From Hormiphora californensis (lineage: Eukaryota > Ctenophora > Tentaculata > Cydippida > Pleurobrachiidae): 64,000 bases of DNA. The DNA lies in contig CM035359.1 in the NCBI GenBank assembly GCA_020137815.1, positions 4,932,032 to 4,996,031 on the forward strand, written 5' to 3'. A program made the translations under genes and the position numbers. The notes below the pieces were generated by a model, which did not search any database, had not been told where the DNA came from, and saw only the letters and a program-made list of their open reading frames with translations. Shown here in pieces: positions 45,864-60,561 of the stretch. The stretch's first letter is position 1. Each line of letters opens with the position of its first letter.

Positions 45864-48800
45864 CCTATCTTTTTAAGGAAGGGAGCTGTATCTTTAAAGA
45901 AGGAATCTGTATCGCACATCTGGTGGAGTGATGTGCACTCTTTTGCCATTGTAATGTGCTCCTTTCTCGTCCTTTCTATCTCCCTGTGAACTGGTCCACA
46001 CAGAGGAGTGAATCTGGGGAGTTAAATGTTAAAAATAGGGGCACATGAGATCTGGGGAGTTAAAAGTTACAAGTAGGGGCACATGAGATCTGGGGAGTTA
46101 ATTGTTAAAAATAGAGGGGCCATGAGATCTGGGGAGATAATTGTTACAAGTAGGGGCACATGAGATCTGGGGAGTTAATTGTTAAAAATAGAGGGGCCAT
46201 GAGATCTGGGGAGATAATTGTTACAAGTAGGGGCACATGAGATCTGGGGAGTTAATTGTTAAAAATAGAGGGCATGGGATCTGGGGATGTAATTGTTACA
46301 AGTAGGGGGCACATGATATCTGGGGAGATAATTGTTACAAGTAGGGGCCACATGAGATCTGGGGAGTTAAATGTTAACAAGAATTATTGCATTATGTATT
46401 CATAATGCGGTGTTTCCCTGCCCTCCATCATCACACTATCACAATATCAAGGCTTGGTCACAATGTAATGTGAGATGCATACGATGTGTACTTCTCACAT
46501 CGCTAACTCAAACTTAGTAACCCAAACACTTATTTCATCAACCACCAAGTTCGACATCGCAAGTTAGCAGCGTCAACTAAACGTAACACGCTTCGCCGAA
46601 CGGATTTTCTATAAGGAAACGTGCGCGGCTTTGTAGTTTCTGGCACAGTTAGCGCCGCACACAGATTTGAGAAATAAGCGTCCTGACATGATATTTCATC
46701 AAAACAGTTATTTGATTTGATGAAGGAGCGCAATCGAGCGTTGTCAGGCGTTGTCCGTGACGGACGGACATTTAGTTAACCCCCACGATCTGCTGATTTC
46801 TAAACCCTGAAAGATCTTTTTAGCACGTGCGTGCTAAAAAGATCATCCCGGGTGGATGCCCTTCGGGCATCCACCCGGGCAGGGAAAAAATAGGGGCCAT
46901 GAAATCTGGGGAGTTAAATGTTACAAGTAGGGGCCATGAGATCTGGGGAGTTAAAAGTTACAAGTAGGGGATCGGGGTAAATCTAAGGAGCTGCGAGGGT
47001 ATAATCTAATGAAAGGGTATTTGGGCCCAAATTTAGGTAAAAAATGTACAAATCACCATGTACATACTTGGGTGCTACAGCCGGATCCTTGCTAAAACAT
47101 ATAGATCGAGCAGCCAGGTACTTTGCAGATAATCCCAGTGTTCTCGTAACATCATGATCGTCACGCCAGAAGGATAGAAGCTGGTCTGTTGCACACATGT
47201 TATCACTTACTGTTAGCAGTGTGTCTGTTGTCTCGTGAAACCTGAGTGAGTGAACCATTGAACCGACCGACACAAGTAAACAACCAATCAGAACTCGTTA
47301 TTTAGGTCACGTGACTGGTTATCAGCCAATCAGGGACCAGTATTTCCTGATTCGGTCGGTTCCTGTGAGTGAACCGTTAAATTTCTTTCCACGTCAACTC
47401 CAAAATTACCAAATATCTTCAAGACACCGACGTCCGACGTGTCACCAAATTCAAACACTAATTGTAACCAAACAACTAATTATTGCAAATTACCAAATTT
47501 AACTCCAAAATTGTACTAACTGAAGATAATTATGATGTAGATATTGTGTCAGAAGATCACCGCTCAGTGGGCATTTGTCCACTGTTTCCTCAGGTGAAAA
47601 CTCGAGGGGTTTCCGTCCCAAATCTGGTATATCATCATCAGGAGGGCTGTCTTCTAGCCGTTTGGCGTACAGCAGTTTGCCTAGAATAATATTAGGAGTT
47701 GTTCTGGTGAATTGAGCTAATCGAGGTTTGGCTGTGCGTACAATAATAGCTGATAGTGTTGTTGAATTGAAGTCTTCAATTTCAAGACCCGTATACACTC
47801 TAAACTAGATAATATAATGCCATACCGGGGTACCCCGCCATACCTAGTGCATGGAAAAGAAAGAGGTTGGTATCCTTCCCAAATGTTTTCCCCATTGTTC
47901 CACTTTCCTTTTTCTTTCGTGGTACTCGCCTCCTTTTGCCCCTATCTAGAGAGGTGGAATAGTAAGTACAGAAGGAGCACCAGTTCTTGGAACCGGTTAA
48001 AAACTTTAGACTCTCCGGTTGAAAAAAAGGAAATCCAACTTGGGAAAACAGCCTTAGTTACCCTAGTTAGCTACCCTAGTAACCCTAGTTAGCTACCCTA
48101 GTTACCCTAGTTACCTGCAGTAGCAGAACTTGACGACACTGTGCCACAACAGTGGAATCTCAGCGAGAGAATTGCAGCACGAAGATCGCCCGCACACTGA
48201 ACCACAATATCAGGAACTGCAGTGTCAGGTACACCTTCCTTCTCACAAATCCCACGTAGTGCCCTAATATATAGGTGTTGATACTGTATGGTACTGTACT
48301 ATGATACTATGGTACTGTATGATACTATGGTACTGTATGATACTATGGTACTGTATGATACTATGGTACTGTATGGTACTGTATGGTGTGTAATGGTAAA
48401 TCAATTTAACTAGTGCATTTTGGAGAAACAATTAAGATCTAAAACAGTGTTGGGTTGCCTGACATTGTGTCCGCACTGCCCAAAATAAGTTTGAATAATT
48501 CAAAAAACAGCCCAAAAAACAGTGAGAGCAATTGAAAACCATGTTGTATTTTCCCCAACAAATTACTTGGTGAGGATGGTATTGGCAACAGCATTGAAGC
48601 TGATATTAATCAAGTTGAATGGTACTCTCAGACTGGATCCTGAGCTCTCCGAGACAATTAGAATGAGCGGGTGAAGGGAAGAGGAAGATTTGGAGTATGT
48701 CTGGATGAGCTCCCAAAACTCTGCCTGTTGCCTCCAGACAAAGGATGGTAGTTCTTCAATCAATACCAGCTTCTTTTGTTTTGTTCTGTGAGAGAATTAT

Positions 48801-51800
48801 TAAATTTACTTTTAACGGGACTGAAAAGGGAGTTCCACAAATTTAACAACATACCCAATGCTAGATTGTGTTTCCGATAACACGTTCCCATATCGAGATG
48901 AAGAGAGGAGGAACCCTTTAAACTTGCTTACTTCACTTTCATAGGGCAAACCTGAGCAACATGGGATTGGAATTAATGAGGGATTAGGGATTTAATTAGG
49001 GTCGTTTTTTGTCGTTTGACATGATAACCCAATGGATCTTATGTTGCAGGTTGCTTATGCGAAGTTAGACTTGGAGAATGTCACAAATATTAAATGTGTG
49101 TACATCGCGATATACGTGACAATGTAAAGAATCCCCCAATCTTGGGTATTCTATTGATCGGTCCCTTGCTATGTTCTATTATCCTCCTTTGCATCAGCTA
49201 ATCGGTCACGAACCCCAGCTCTCTCGGTCACGAACCCCAGCTCTCTAATATAGTAACAATAGCAATGGTTTCAAGATTTTTATTTATTACAACTAGTAGG
49301 CCCGTTCGCCCTACGGGCGAATTTCGGGGAAATGGTAGCTGGATTAGGGAACGCTGACATCACCTGCACCATCCGTTCCTAGCCTATCTCTCACTTTCTC
49401 CCTACTCATGTTTTTGTACGCTCTGGGCTTCCTGACAATGTCAAGGTCCGAATTTAAGAGATCAATGTCACGTAGGTGCAGTGCTGTTCCAGAAACTCAT
49501 CACGTGAAAACTTGGCCGCTATGTAGCCGATTCGGAGATTTCTATATTCGACTGGAGTAATCACCCTTGGGCGACGTTGGGTAAAGCTATCCGTAGTCGT
49601 TGATTGGCTCGCTTGAACACGTTGGCGTAATCTGTCATATTCTCTAGCCTACTCTCTGACAGCAGCAGATCTTCTGGACCCATATAACCGTTGCCGAATA
49701 GCGCTTGGGGTGGAAGAGCTAGACATCAGGACAGAAGTAAAAGAATGCACGTGCAGAATTGAATTCGCCCTTGGTACCCAACTACAACCGGGAGATCTCT
49801 CTCCAAGTCTCTCTAATAATTGCACGTGCAAGTGTAAGTACTGTGTAGTTGCTAGGTGATCACCGTTACACAATTTGCTTAGTAAGTAGTATGATATTGA
49901 ATCAATTGCTATTGTTCAACATCAACTAACCCAAGCGTCCTAACTCCTAAGGATTTTTATTATTTGCTGACATTGTTTGCTGTTTTATTCGGCATTTTGT
50001 AACTGTTATTAACGACATTTTATTTGAGCTCTTAACCGGTTTTTCTCAATCACCAAACACTAACCCCAAAAGACCTCATTTAGAAAAGTTTAGAATGAGA
50101 GTGTGTGTTCTGTTTATCCTCCTGTATTGTGCACCAGTTGTATCCAGTGAATCCATCAACAGCCGTATACCGGATGTAGCAGTGAAGTCGGTATACGGCA
50201 CTTTTAAGGAAGACAACGCTATCGATGGGGATACCGGAACAGTTTGGATATCATCTGATACCGACGATAAACCGGAATGGCTAAAACTGACACTTGACAA
50301 AGGGTCAAACGTTGAGAAAGTTGTCATAATTGGCAGGTTAGTGATTAGTCAGTTTAGCTAAAATCAATCCGAATATATCTTAAGATAGTACAACAAATAG
50401 AAACACGTTGGTTTACCAACGTGTAAACCAACGTGTTTCTATTTGTTGTACTATCTGCTCTCGGTTCCACGCCGATAGAGCTCTCTTGTGGCCTACTGAA
50501 ACAACCATATATCTTAAGATATTAATATTATCTAGATTGACACCTTGTTAAACCTTGTTAAACCTAGCAACGAATCAACACTCCACAGGTTTAAATTTGC
50601 TCTGATGGTGAAGAGACTTCTAGGCATTCAAGTCTCCCTCATTGGGGCAACAACCAACTCCACATGTGGGACTATCAACTCAGTTAAGGCCAGAGGGGGG
50701 GGTCGGGGGGTCTAAAAAGTCACTTTCGGGGTTTGGTCCGGCTCGAAGAGCCGGACCAGATGAAATAGTTGGAATCGTTTTAGCGTGCACCGTTAAGGAG
50801 AAAATTGAGGTTAACTTTTCACCCAAAATGAATGTAAACCTCAAAAAAGCTTGTATCTATGTCACCTACACAAATGAAAATGGTACCAATCGATAGATCT
50901 TATCAAGGAGAGCAAGTGTTCAAAGTTTCAGAGCTTTAAGCCATATAGTTGTTCAGATATTTGAGGTTAACTTATCTCCCAAAAAACAACCTTTTGTTGA
51001 ATATTTCAGAACATTTTTTTCACTTTCTGCACCACTTCCTGAAAAGACGGCTAGGACCTGGGCCTTGAAACTTCGCAATTATGATCCTGAGATGGTGAAC
51101 TAAAAATCTGGTGTAGCGATTTTTGATTTAGGCCCTAGTTCCTGAAATATTGAGGTTAACGTTTCAAAAATCAAGCTTTTTAAAATGTTAACCTCAATAT
51201 TTCAGGAACTAGGGCCTAAATCAAAAATCGCTACACCAGATTTTTAGTTCACCATCTCAGGATCATAACTGCCAAGTTTCAAGGCCCAGGTCCTAGCCGT
51301 CTCTTCAGGAAGTGGTGCAGAAAGTGAAATTGTGGACCTAAAGTTATCCAACAAAAGGTTGTTTTTGGGAGATATGTTAACCTCAAATATCTAAACAACT
51401 GTATGGCTTAGATCTCTGAAACTTTGAATACTTGGTCTCCTTGATAAGATCTATCAATTGGTACCATTTTCATCTGTGTAGGTGACATAAATACAAGCTT
51501 TTTTGAGGTTTACATTCATTTTGGGCGAAAAGTTAACCTCAAAAAACAGGGCCTCCTGATACACTTGGTGCGCAGCTACCCTATCCAAAACTTTCCTACC
51601 TCCGAGTTACATCACATATGTAAACCTCAGAAAAGTGCATTTTTTGACCCTCGGACCCCCCCCTCTGGCCTTAACTCTCATCTCTCATCTGATTCTGAAG
51701 AGGCTCAGACTTACACGGTCCCCTGTCCCACTACCAAGGAACCGACTATTGCTGTTTTTCTCTACGATGATGTTATGGAGGAGTCTTTTGACAAAACAAA

Positions 51801-52657
51801 GAACCAGCAAGTCATGAACGTAGCAGAAGTCATGGTATACATTAAACCAAGTAAGCATTATTCGACGGAATTTGTACTTTTATTCGGACTAAATATTTAC
51901 ACTCTGACATCGCAAAATTTTTACAGACATTAATACATCTTGCTACTGAGCCGATTCATAATCACACCTTGGACCCCGAAATAGTTGATCAGTAAACTTA
52001 GATATATATCCGCAGAGGTATATCTTGCCTTGCTCAGTTTATGATAAACAATATTAAGGAGTTCATAAAACGAATTTAACACTAAACCAGTGATATACCT
52101 GCACTATATGTAACTACAGGGTTGCTCCACTCCTCTAACCCAATACCCAGCTCTGCAGTCAGTGCCCTAATTGTGGCTGACTTGCCCACCCCCGTGGGAC
52201 CGCTAAGTACTATAACTTTGTTACGGCGGGTGCTGGCTAGGGCCTCTGTTATAGCACGGCACACGTCCTCTACCTTCTTCTTGTGGACAGCAAGCTCAGA
52301 TCTGAGGAGGGTTAGTTACTTTTAAGATACGTGTTAGTACAGATTAGTGATTAGTAATTCAGTACATCTAATTGGGGTTAATTAATCCTAGATGAGAAAG
52401 TATTCCAAATCAATTTAATCCATCAAAGATAATTCGTGTTATTAATACCTGTGCTTTGGTGCATGTTTTTCAAGCCAACACTCCCGAGCAACACCCCCTC
52501 CTCCTCCACTATCAATCCGGCCCCTTTGCTCTGTTTTCCTGCTGGTGGCAGCTGTACTGGTCCTGTTGGCTGTCTTGCTAGTGGTCCGGGTGGAGGTGAA
52601 GTCTGATTGGAAGCCCCACTCCTCCGAGCACTTCCTGGTGATGCCTTGCGATGGCAT
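45864..52657 (-). CDS. RAD17: RAD17-like checkpoint clamp loader (3' end not resolved)
   Basis: Nine exons keep phase: 52657..52449, 52301..52099, 48951..48855, 48785..48567, 48263..48115, 47945..47844, 47680..47521, 47241..47068 and 46013..45864. Motifs are: WLEKHAPKH/RSELAVHKKKVEDV at the domain start, Walker A GPTGVGKSATIRAL, EEWSNPVV, the Walker B-like region KKLVLIEELPSF, sensor/lid GDLRAAILSLRF, a basic KRRRVPRKKK patch, LFLFHALGKLLYAKR, PLSGDLLTQYLHHNYLQ and FTPLCGPVHREIE. This matches RAD17, which with RFC2-5 loads the 9-1-1 clamp at damaged DNA. The C-terminus after KKIG was not found; that side meets duplicated sequence at about 45590. Intron 2 (48952-52098) contains an opposite-strand gene. 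Intron 8 holds a minisatellite and a Helentron-like copy. Intron 7 holds a MITE. Confidence 0.92.
46014..46980. repeat. Minisatellite carrying the RAD17 intron 8 acceptor, split by a transposon
   Basis: Tandem unit of about 33-37 bp, plus strand ATGAGATCTGGGGAGTTAA, TTGTTAAAAATAGAGGGGCC and variants. On the minus strand each unit contains TTAACTCCCCAG followed by ATCTCATG, resembling the true acceptor TCCCCAG/ATTCAC at 46013. The array runs from 46014 to 46377 and resumes at 46888 after the 510-bp insertion. Confidence 0.9.
46378..46887 (-). mobile_element. Helentron-like non-autonomous element, copy 2
   Basis: It has the same ends as the element at 1903-2459: CAAGAATTATTGC, the GCATTATG/CATAATGC hairpin (46389-46408), subterminal TTTCCCTGCCC (46413-46423) and terminal GGGCAGGGAAA (46877-46887), with the long hairpin GGGTGGATGCCC-TTC-GGGCATCCACCC beside it. 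The interior is only partly similar to copy 1. Because it interrupts a tandem repeat, the empty site can be read from neighbouring units (ATGTTAAAAATAGGGG). Confidence 0.75.
47255..47365. mobile_element. hAT-like MITE, copy 2
   Basis: Inverted copy of the 1216-1324 element: GAACCGACCGACACAAGTAAA to TTCGGTCGGTTCCTG with shared interior (AACTCGTTATTTAGG, GGTTATCAGCC). TGAGTGAA flanks both sides (47247-47254 and 47366-47373). It lies in RAD17 intron 7, 13 bp from the 3' splice site of exon 8. Confidence 0.9.
48952..50094. other. Part of RAD17 intron 2 upstream of the nested gene
   Basis: Non-coding as far as I can see. It contains a compact hairpin GTTCGCCC-TA-CGGGCGAA (about 49303-49321) inside AGGCCCGTTCGCCC, which may mark the end of another small mobile element, and a duplicated CTCGGTCACGAACCCCAGCT (about 49200-49245). 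Confidence 0.4.
50095..51850 (+). CDS. Secreted F5/8C-like gene nested in RAD17 intron, split by a foldback element
   Basis: Exon 1 (50095-50336) encodes a signal peptide (MRVCVLFILLYCAPVVSS) and the domain start (IPDVAVKSVYG, AIDGDTGTVWIS, WLKLTLDKGSNVEKVVIIG), a good F5/8C pattern. Exon 2 starts at 50589 (FKFALMVKRLLGIQVSL, STCGTINS). After CGTINS the coding sequence is interrupted at 50683 by a 993-bp foldback element and resumes at 51676 in the same frame (HLSSDSEEAQTYTVPCPTT to VAEVMVYIKP, donor AACCAA/GTAAGC at 51850). The paralogue at 44047 shows that CGT and QTY-x-(V/W)-PC belong to one continuous stretch. The element contains stops, so this copy is probably inactive unless the insertion is polymorphic. 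The gene lies entirely within RAD17 intron 2 on the opposite strand. Confidence 0.75.
50383..50456. repeat. Perfect hairpin, arms about 32-34 bp
   Basis: GATAGTACAACAAATAGAAA continues to CACGTTGGTTTA, then a short loop, then the exact complement. It lies in the single intron of the nested F5/8C-like gene, 47 bp after the donor. Confidence 0.9.
50683..51675. mobile_element. Foldback element, 993 bp, inserted in coding sequence
   Basis: It begins GTTAAGGCCAGAGGGGGG and ends CCCCCCCTCTGGCCTTAAC. The arms are about 490 bp and meet near 51178 (TCAAGCTTTTTAAAATG). They are diverged by scattered changes and short indels, for example TTGAATATTTCAG present on one side only. Flanks ACTCA and TCTCA suggest a 3-4 bp target duplication. 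It shares phrases (GAGGTTAACTTTT, AATCAATGTAAACC/AATGAATGTAAACC) with part R of the 40-43 kb duplication, so both may belong to one family. Confidence 0.85.
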
Positions 52658-53156
52658 GCTATATATTTAAAGGAGGGTTAGGAGACAATATGAATACAAT
52701 AATCAATGACGTAGTACGTGGGGGGGGGGGGGGCAGTACGCGGGGTGGGGGATCATGGATGGAGGATATAACCTTCCCTACTGATACATCTTGAAGTACG
52801 ATACATTATTCTATTGACTGCAATGGTCATGTGCAAAGAATAAAGTTGAAGCGGATCCAGGATACTTCAATATAATATTTAATTTGCTAACAACTCTGTC
52901 CTTGTTATGTTCTAACCCTCCCTTTACATTTGTAGGTGTTTCGGGTGCGGGGCGCCCGAAACACAGTCTAGTCAGGCAAATCTGTCCAAATAGGATCCAT
53001 GTACGGATGATTTAGAACTGACAAATCGTGCCCCTCCCACCCTTCAAATTATATGCGCATGAGGAATTTAGGGGACATTGTTATTTTAGTCTCGCCTTAT
53101 TGCTGAGGTCCTGGTCCAAAAATTACCGTTTTTTTAGATATTCTGATCCAGCTGCT

Positions 53157-54317
53157 ATGATGATCCTCATGTTTGTGTTGTTGACTGTGGTAGCTGTTCT
53201 TGGTGCAACAACTAGTGAACCTTCTGGAGAGTTCGGACCTCCCTCAGGTATAAGGATTTACCAGGATATGATCAACATATATCTTTGATCACATCATCAG
53301 AAAGACCACACCGTCATATCTTTGATCACATCATCAGAAAGACCACACCGTCATCTTGTCTAGGATAACCTGCTCAATGTTAACCCTTCTCTTTCTCTCT
53401 AGGTTGGGTGACAGTACACCGTGGTAGTAAAGTTCACGTTAACCCCTCTCTTTCTCTCTAGGTTGGGTGACAGTACACCGTGGTAGTAAAGTCCACGTTA
53501 ACCCAGATAACCATGCGATCCAAATCAAGTCGACTGCTGGGAGGGGCAGTTTAAAGGCCATTGTAGTTGACTTCTTGAACAGTGGACACACCCCCACTCA
53601 CGCGAGAGTAATTATATTCCTAGGATATACGGAGCGATATGTCATCTCGCAGTGTACTGGTTAGTGTGGACTGTGGAGAGAGAACGTAGGGATATCATTA
53701 CTTTAACTAGGAGAGAGATCGTTACTTTAACTAGGAGAGAGAATGAAGTGAGATCGTTACTTTAACTAGGAGAGCTAGAGAGAGAAGATACAGTTAAGTT
53801 TCTGCTATCGATGAAACAGCTATAATACATAACACTTTGCTACACTCTAGGTTCCTTCCTGAAACCGTTCCCTGTGGTCCCACCGACAGCGGAAGAGAGG
53901 ATCTGGACGATAACTAAATCCCCAAACAACCTCACTATATCTTGCAACGGGGTCATCCTTGTGGAGAAGAGACTTGATGATAGCATGTCATGTGAGGTGG
54001 AGTGGGGTGTAAAGATGGATCACATCTCATTTCCAAGTAGCGATACGGGTAGTGAGTTCTACTATCTAAATGAGGGGGATTCTACTGCACCCTACCTCAC
54101 ATGTGAGTATTGAGAGGGAGAGTTACTTTAGCTAAGGAGAGAGGGTATTGTAGTTTGTAACATCATATTTTCTGTCCCCTGGTGCTTTTTACTAACATGT
54201 TATCCCTGAAGCCTAAGCCCCCCGAGCTATGTTTTCTATTCTCCCTAATTCCCATTAATAAAAGTTTTTTTTTCAGCTGAGTTTATGCACATTACGACTT
54301 ACACAGGGCCACAATAA
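53157..54317 (+). CDS. Small secreted protein, paralogue of 56034-57123
   Basis: Exons 53157-53247, 53462-53659, 53851-54102 and 54277-54317 join in phase to 193 residues. The signal peptide is MMILMFVLLTVVAVLGATTS. The mature part reads GWVTVHRGSKVHVNPDNHAI, IQIKSTAGRGSLKAIVVD, ERYVISQCTG, ERIWTITKSPNNLTISCNGV, a CEVEW Cys and DHISFPSSDTGSEFYYL. The order W-V, NP, (I/L)QIKS-A, ERY, R-I-W-T-I-x-K, (T/S)I-(T/S)C, I-x-F-x-x-x-D-x-x-S-x-F-Y is shared with the neighbour. I cannot name the family; it looks like a small secreted beta-sandwich domain with conserved Cys. An upstream duplicate of the exon 2 acceptor and first 57 bases (53403) would give an early stop if used. Confidence 0.75.
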
Positions 54318-54388
54318 CTGGGAATCAGGGGAGGAGGGGGAGGAGGCGGCCACATTATGTGGGAGGAGGATGCTCTGAGGGGAGCAAC

Positions 54389-54602
54389 CACGTGGTTACT
54401 ATCTAGTCACGTGGTTACTATCTAGTCACGTGGTTACTATTTAGTCACGTGGTTACTATTTGGTAACGTGGTTACTATTTAGTCACTTACAAATCACTAA
54501 CGTGGTATAACTAGTAACCAAGTAAGGAGTAGTAACCATGGTAACAGACTACCACGTGACTCAAAATCACGTGACTGTTAACCACGTGACTATTACTATT
54601 AA
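54389..54602. promoter_or_regulatory. CACGTG (E-box) cluster
   Basis: Within about 210 bp there are seven CACGTG hexamers, several as direct repeats of TAGTCACGTGGTTACTAT and later ones inverted (ACCACGTGACT), plus related ACGTGGT words. The palindromic hexamer is the bHLH-ZIP (MYC/MAX/USF) consensus. It lies downstream of the 53157 gene and beyond the 3' end of the 54932-58967 gene. It may be a regulatory cluster or just a short tandem repeat. Confidence 0.4.
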
Positions 54603-54931
54603 CCATGGTTGAGTGAAAAGACTGTTACGGAGCAATTGATCTTATTTGCAGAGAAACTATATCTCATCCGTAATATTATTATCATATGCGAGAATATTCA
54701 GATTCTTTCTCAAAATGAAGTAGTCTTTTAAGTTGTCTGCTCTTCTTGTACGGTTGATAAAAAATGAATAAATTAAAGTACAAACTTTAGTTTAGAGTTT
54801 CCTTCAATAAATACCAGAGTCTCAGTTGTCGCACTACTTTCAGTAAAACAAGCTATGACATCTCACATCTCATCGTCCAGTCAATTAACTCTTCCAATTG
54901 ACTCATCCAATTAACTCTTCCAATTAACTAG

Positions 54932-58967
<4,036 letters not shown>

Positions 58968-59041
58968 TCTGAAAACTAGCTAAGGAAAATGTCGGTGATT
59001 AGTAAATACTGAGGCTGCCGCCCCTGTCCCCGGACACATGG

Positions 59042-59553
59042 CGGGGGGCGTCACCTTTTATTTTGCCCATATTTGCCCATATTTGCCCATATGGGCAAAA
59101 GCGAATTTTCAAAAATCGTGGGACTTTGGGCAAAATGGGCAAAAATGGGCAAAAAAATAACTCCTGCACCTTACATCGTAGATAGGTTTATAGCCACTAT
59201 AATCGAAGCAGAATTTCACGCTGAGGAAGATGCTTGTATTTATTTTGTTCTGGGACGTTTCTAAAACCCATTAAAGCCAAAAAAAACCTAAAAAACCTAA
59301 AAAATCCTAAATTTAGGATTTGACCACTTAAAACAATTTGACTAGTAATTAGACACCAAAGACCATTCTGACCGAGTTTTTAAGAGATGACATCAAGGTA
59401 TAGAGTTGAAAAAACGACATATAACACTAAAAATTTCATTTTGCCCATTTTTGCCCACTTTTGCCCATTTTTGCCCATTTTGCCCATATGGGCAAAACCA
59501 AAATTCGCTGGGATTATGGGCAATGGGCAAAAAAAAAGGTGACGCCCCCCCCG
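59042..59553. mobile_element. hAT-like MITE, 512 bp, with TTTGCCCA repeats
   Basis: The TIRs are CGGGGGGCGTCACCTTTT and AAAAGGTGACGCCCCCCCCG. ACACATGG flanks both sides (59034-59041 and 59554-59561), an 8-bp target duplication. Subterminal arrays of TTTGCCCATA (left) and TTTTGCCCAC/TTTGCCCATT (right) with their complements TGGGCAAAA could be transposase-binding repeats. No transposase is encoded. Confidence 0.85.
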
Positions 59554-59561
59554 ACACATGG

Positions 59562-60318
59562 GGCGGCCTTCTCAGCCAAAAAGTCGTAGTTTTTGTCTAA
59601 TCATATCCTAAAATGTACTGGGCCATGGCATGTCCTGCCCTTCCCCTTTCCGCTTACCACTGCCTCCTCGAGTGAGGGACAAGGCAACGCTTTTCAACTG
59701 ACTTTTTTACCAAAAAACTTTTCTTAAAAAGAAAGCCAAAAAAGATTCGAGCGAGCTCGGATTTTTTAAATGTAAAAACGGTGCGCGCGGCGTAATTTTT
59801 AGTTTTGCGCGTTACGTGACGCGGCGCGCGCTGTCAAATAAATCTGTGAAAATTTTGCAAAATCAAAAGACTCGTTTTTCAGGCCAGCGTTAAAAATTAA
59901 AATTTGGGTGTTTCGTGAGTGCTGACAAACGGTTTTTTAGGGCAAGGGCTAAAGTAGGGTTAGGGTTAGAGCTGGTGTTTGGGTTGGGGATAGGCCTTGA
60001 AATTTTCTACAAGATAAACTTTGAATTAGCCAAAACGGTTGAGTGGTTTGACGGTTAGAGCCATTTTAGTGAATCAACTTTTTTGGCAGCGGGCACCTGT
60101 AAACAGGCAACCAAACACCCAGATCGTAACGGCGCCCGTAACGGCACCCCATGGCGACACATTTTCTTCTTGAGTAGCAATACCTAGTGTGGGTCTAAAG
60201 GAAGGTAAAAATCGTGGCGATATTATCGCCTTCAATCCTTCCTTTTGTAATAAATGCATTTAATATACCACTTTCTAGTGAAAATAACGGTGTCGGTATT
60301 GATAGCCAACGCTATACG

Positions 60319-60353
<35 letters not shown>

Positions 60354-60561
60354 CCTTTTATTTCACGCAGAGGTTAGGGGCCCCCGGGGGTCACTTGGGG
60401 ACGTTTTACTAGATCGTCGCCGGTCAGCACTCAGTATACACTATACGGTCAACTAATTGCTATTCAATTTCGCCAACCTCTTAAAATAAAATTTTACCTC
60501 TAATTAGCAACACTACAATACCAAGATTGGCCCGGGTTTATGCTGTGGAAAGGAGGGAAGG
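59562..60561. other. Region upstream of BAG1
   Basis: No exon is recognised. It has a CpG-rich patch (GCGCGCGGCG, ACGCGGCGCGCGC, about 59780-59835) and a (CA)n run (60317-60350), and is probably the BAG1 promoter side at the right end. Confidence 0.4.
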
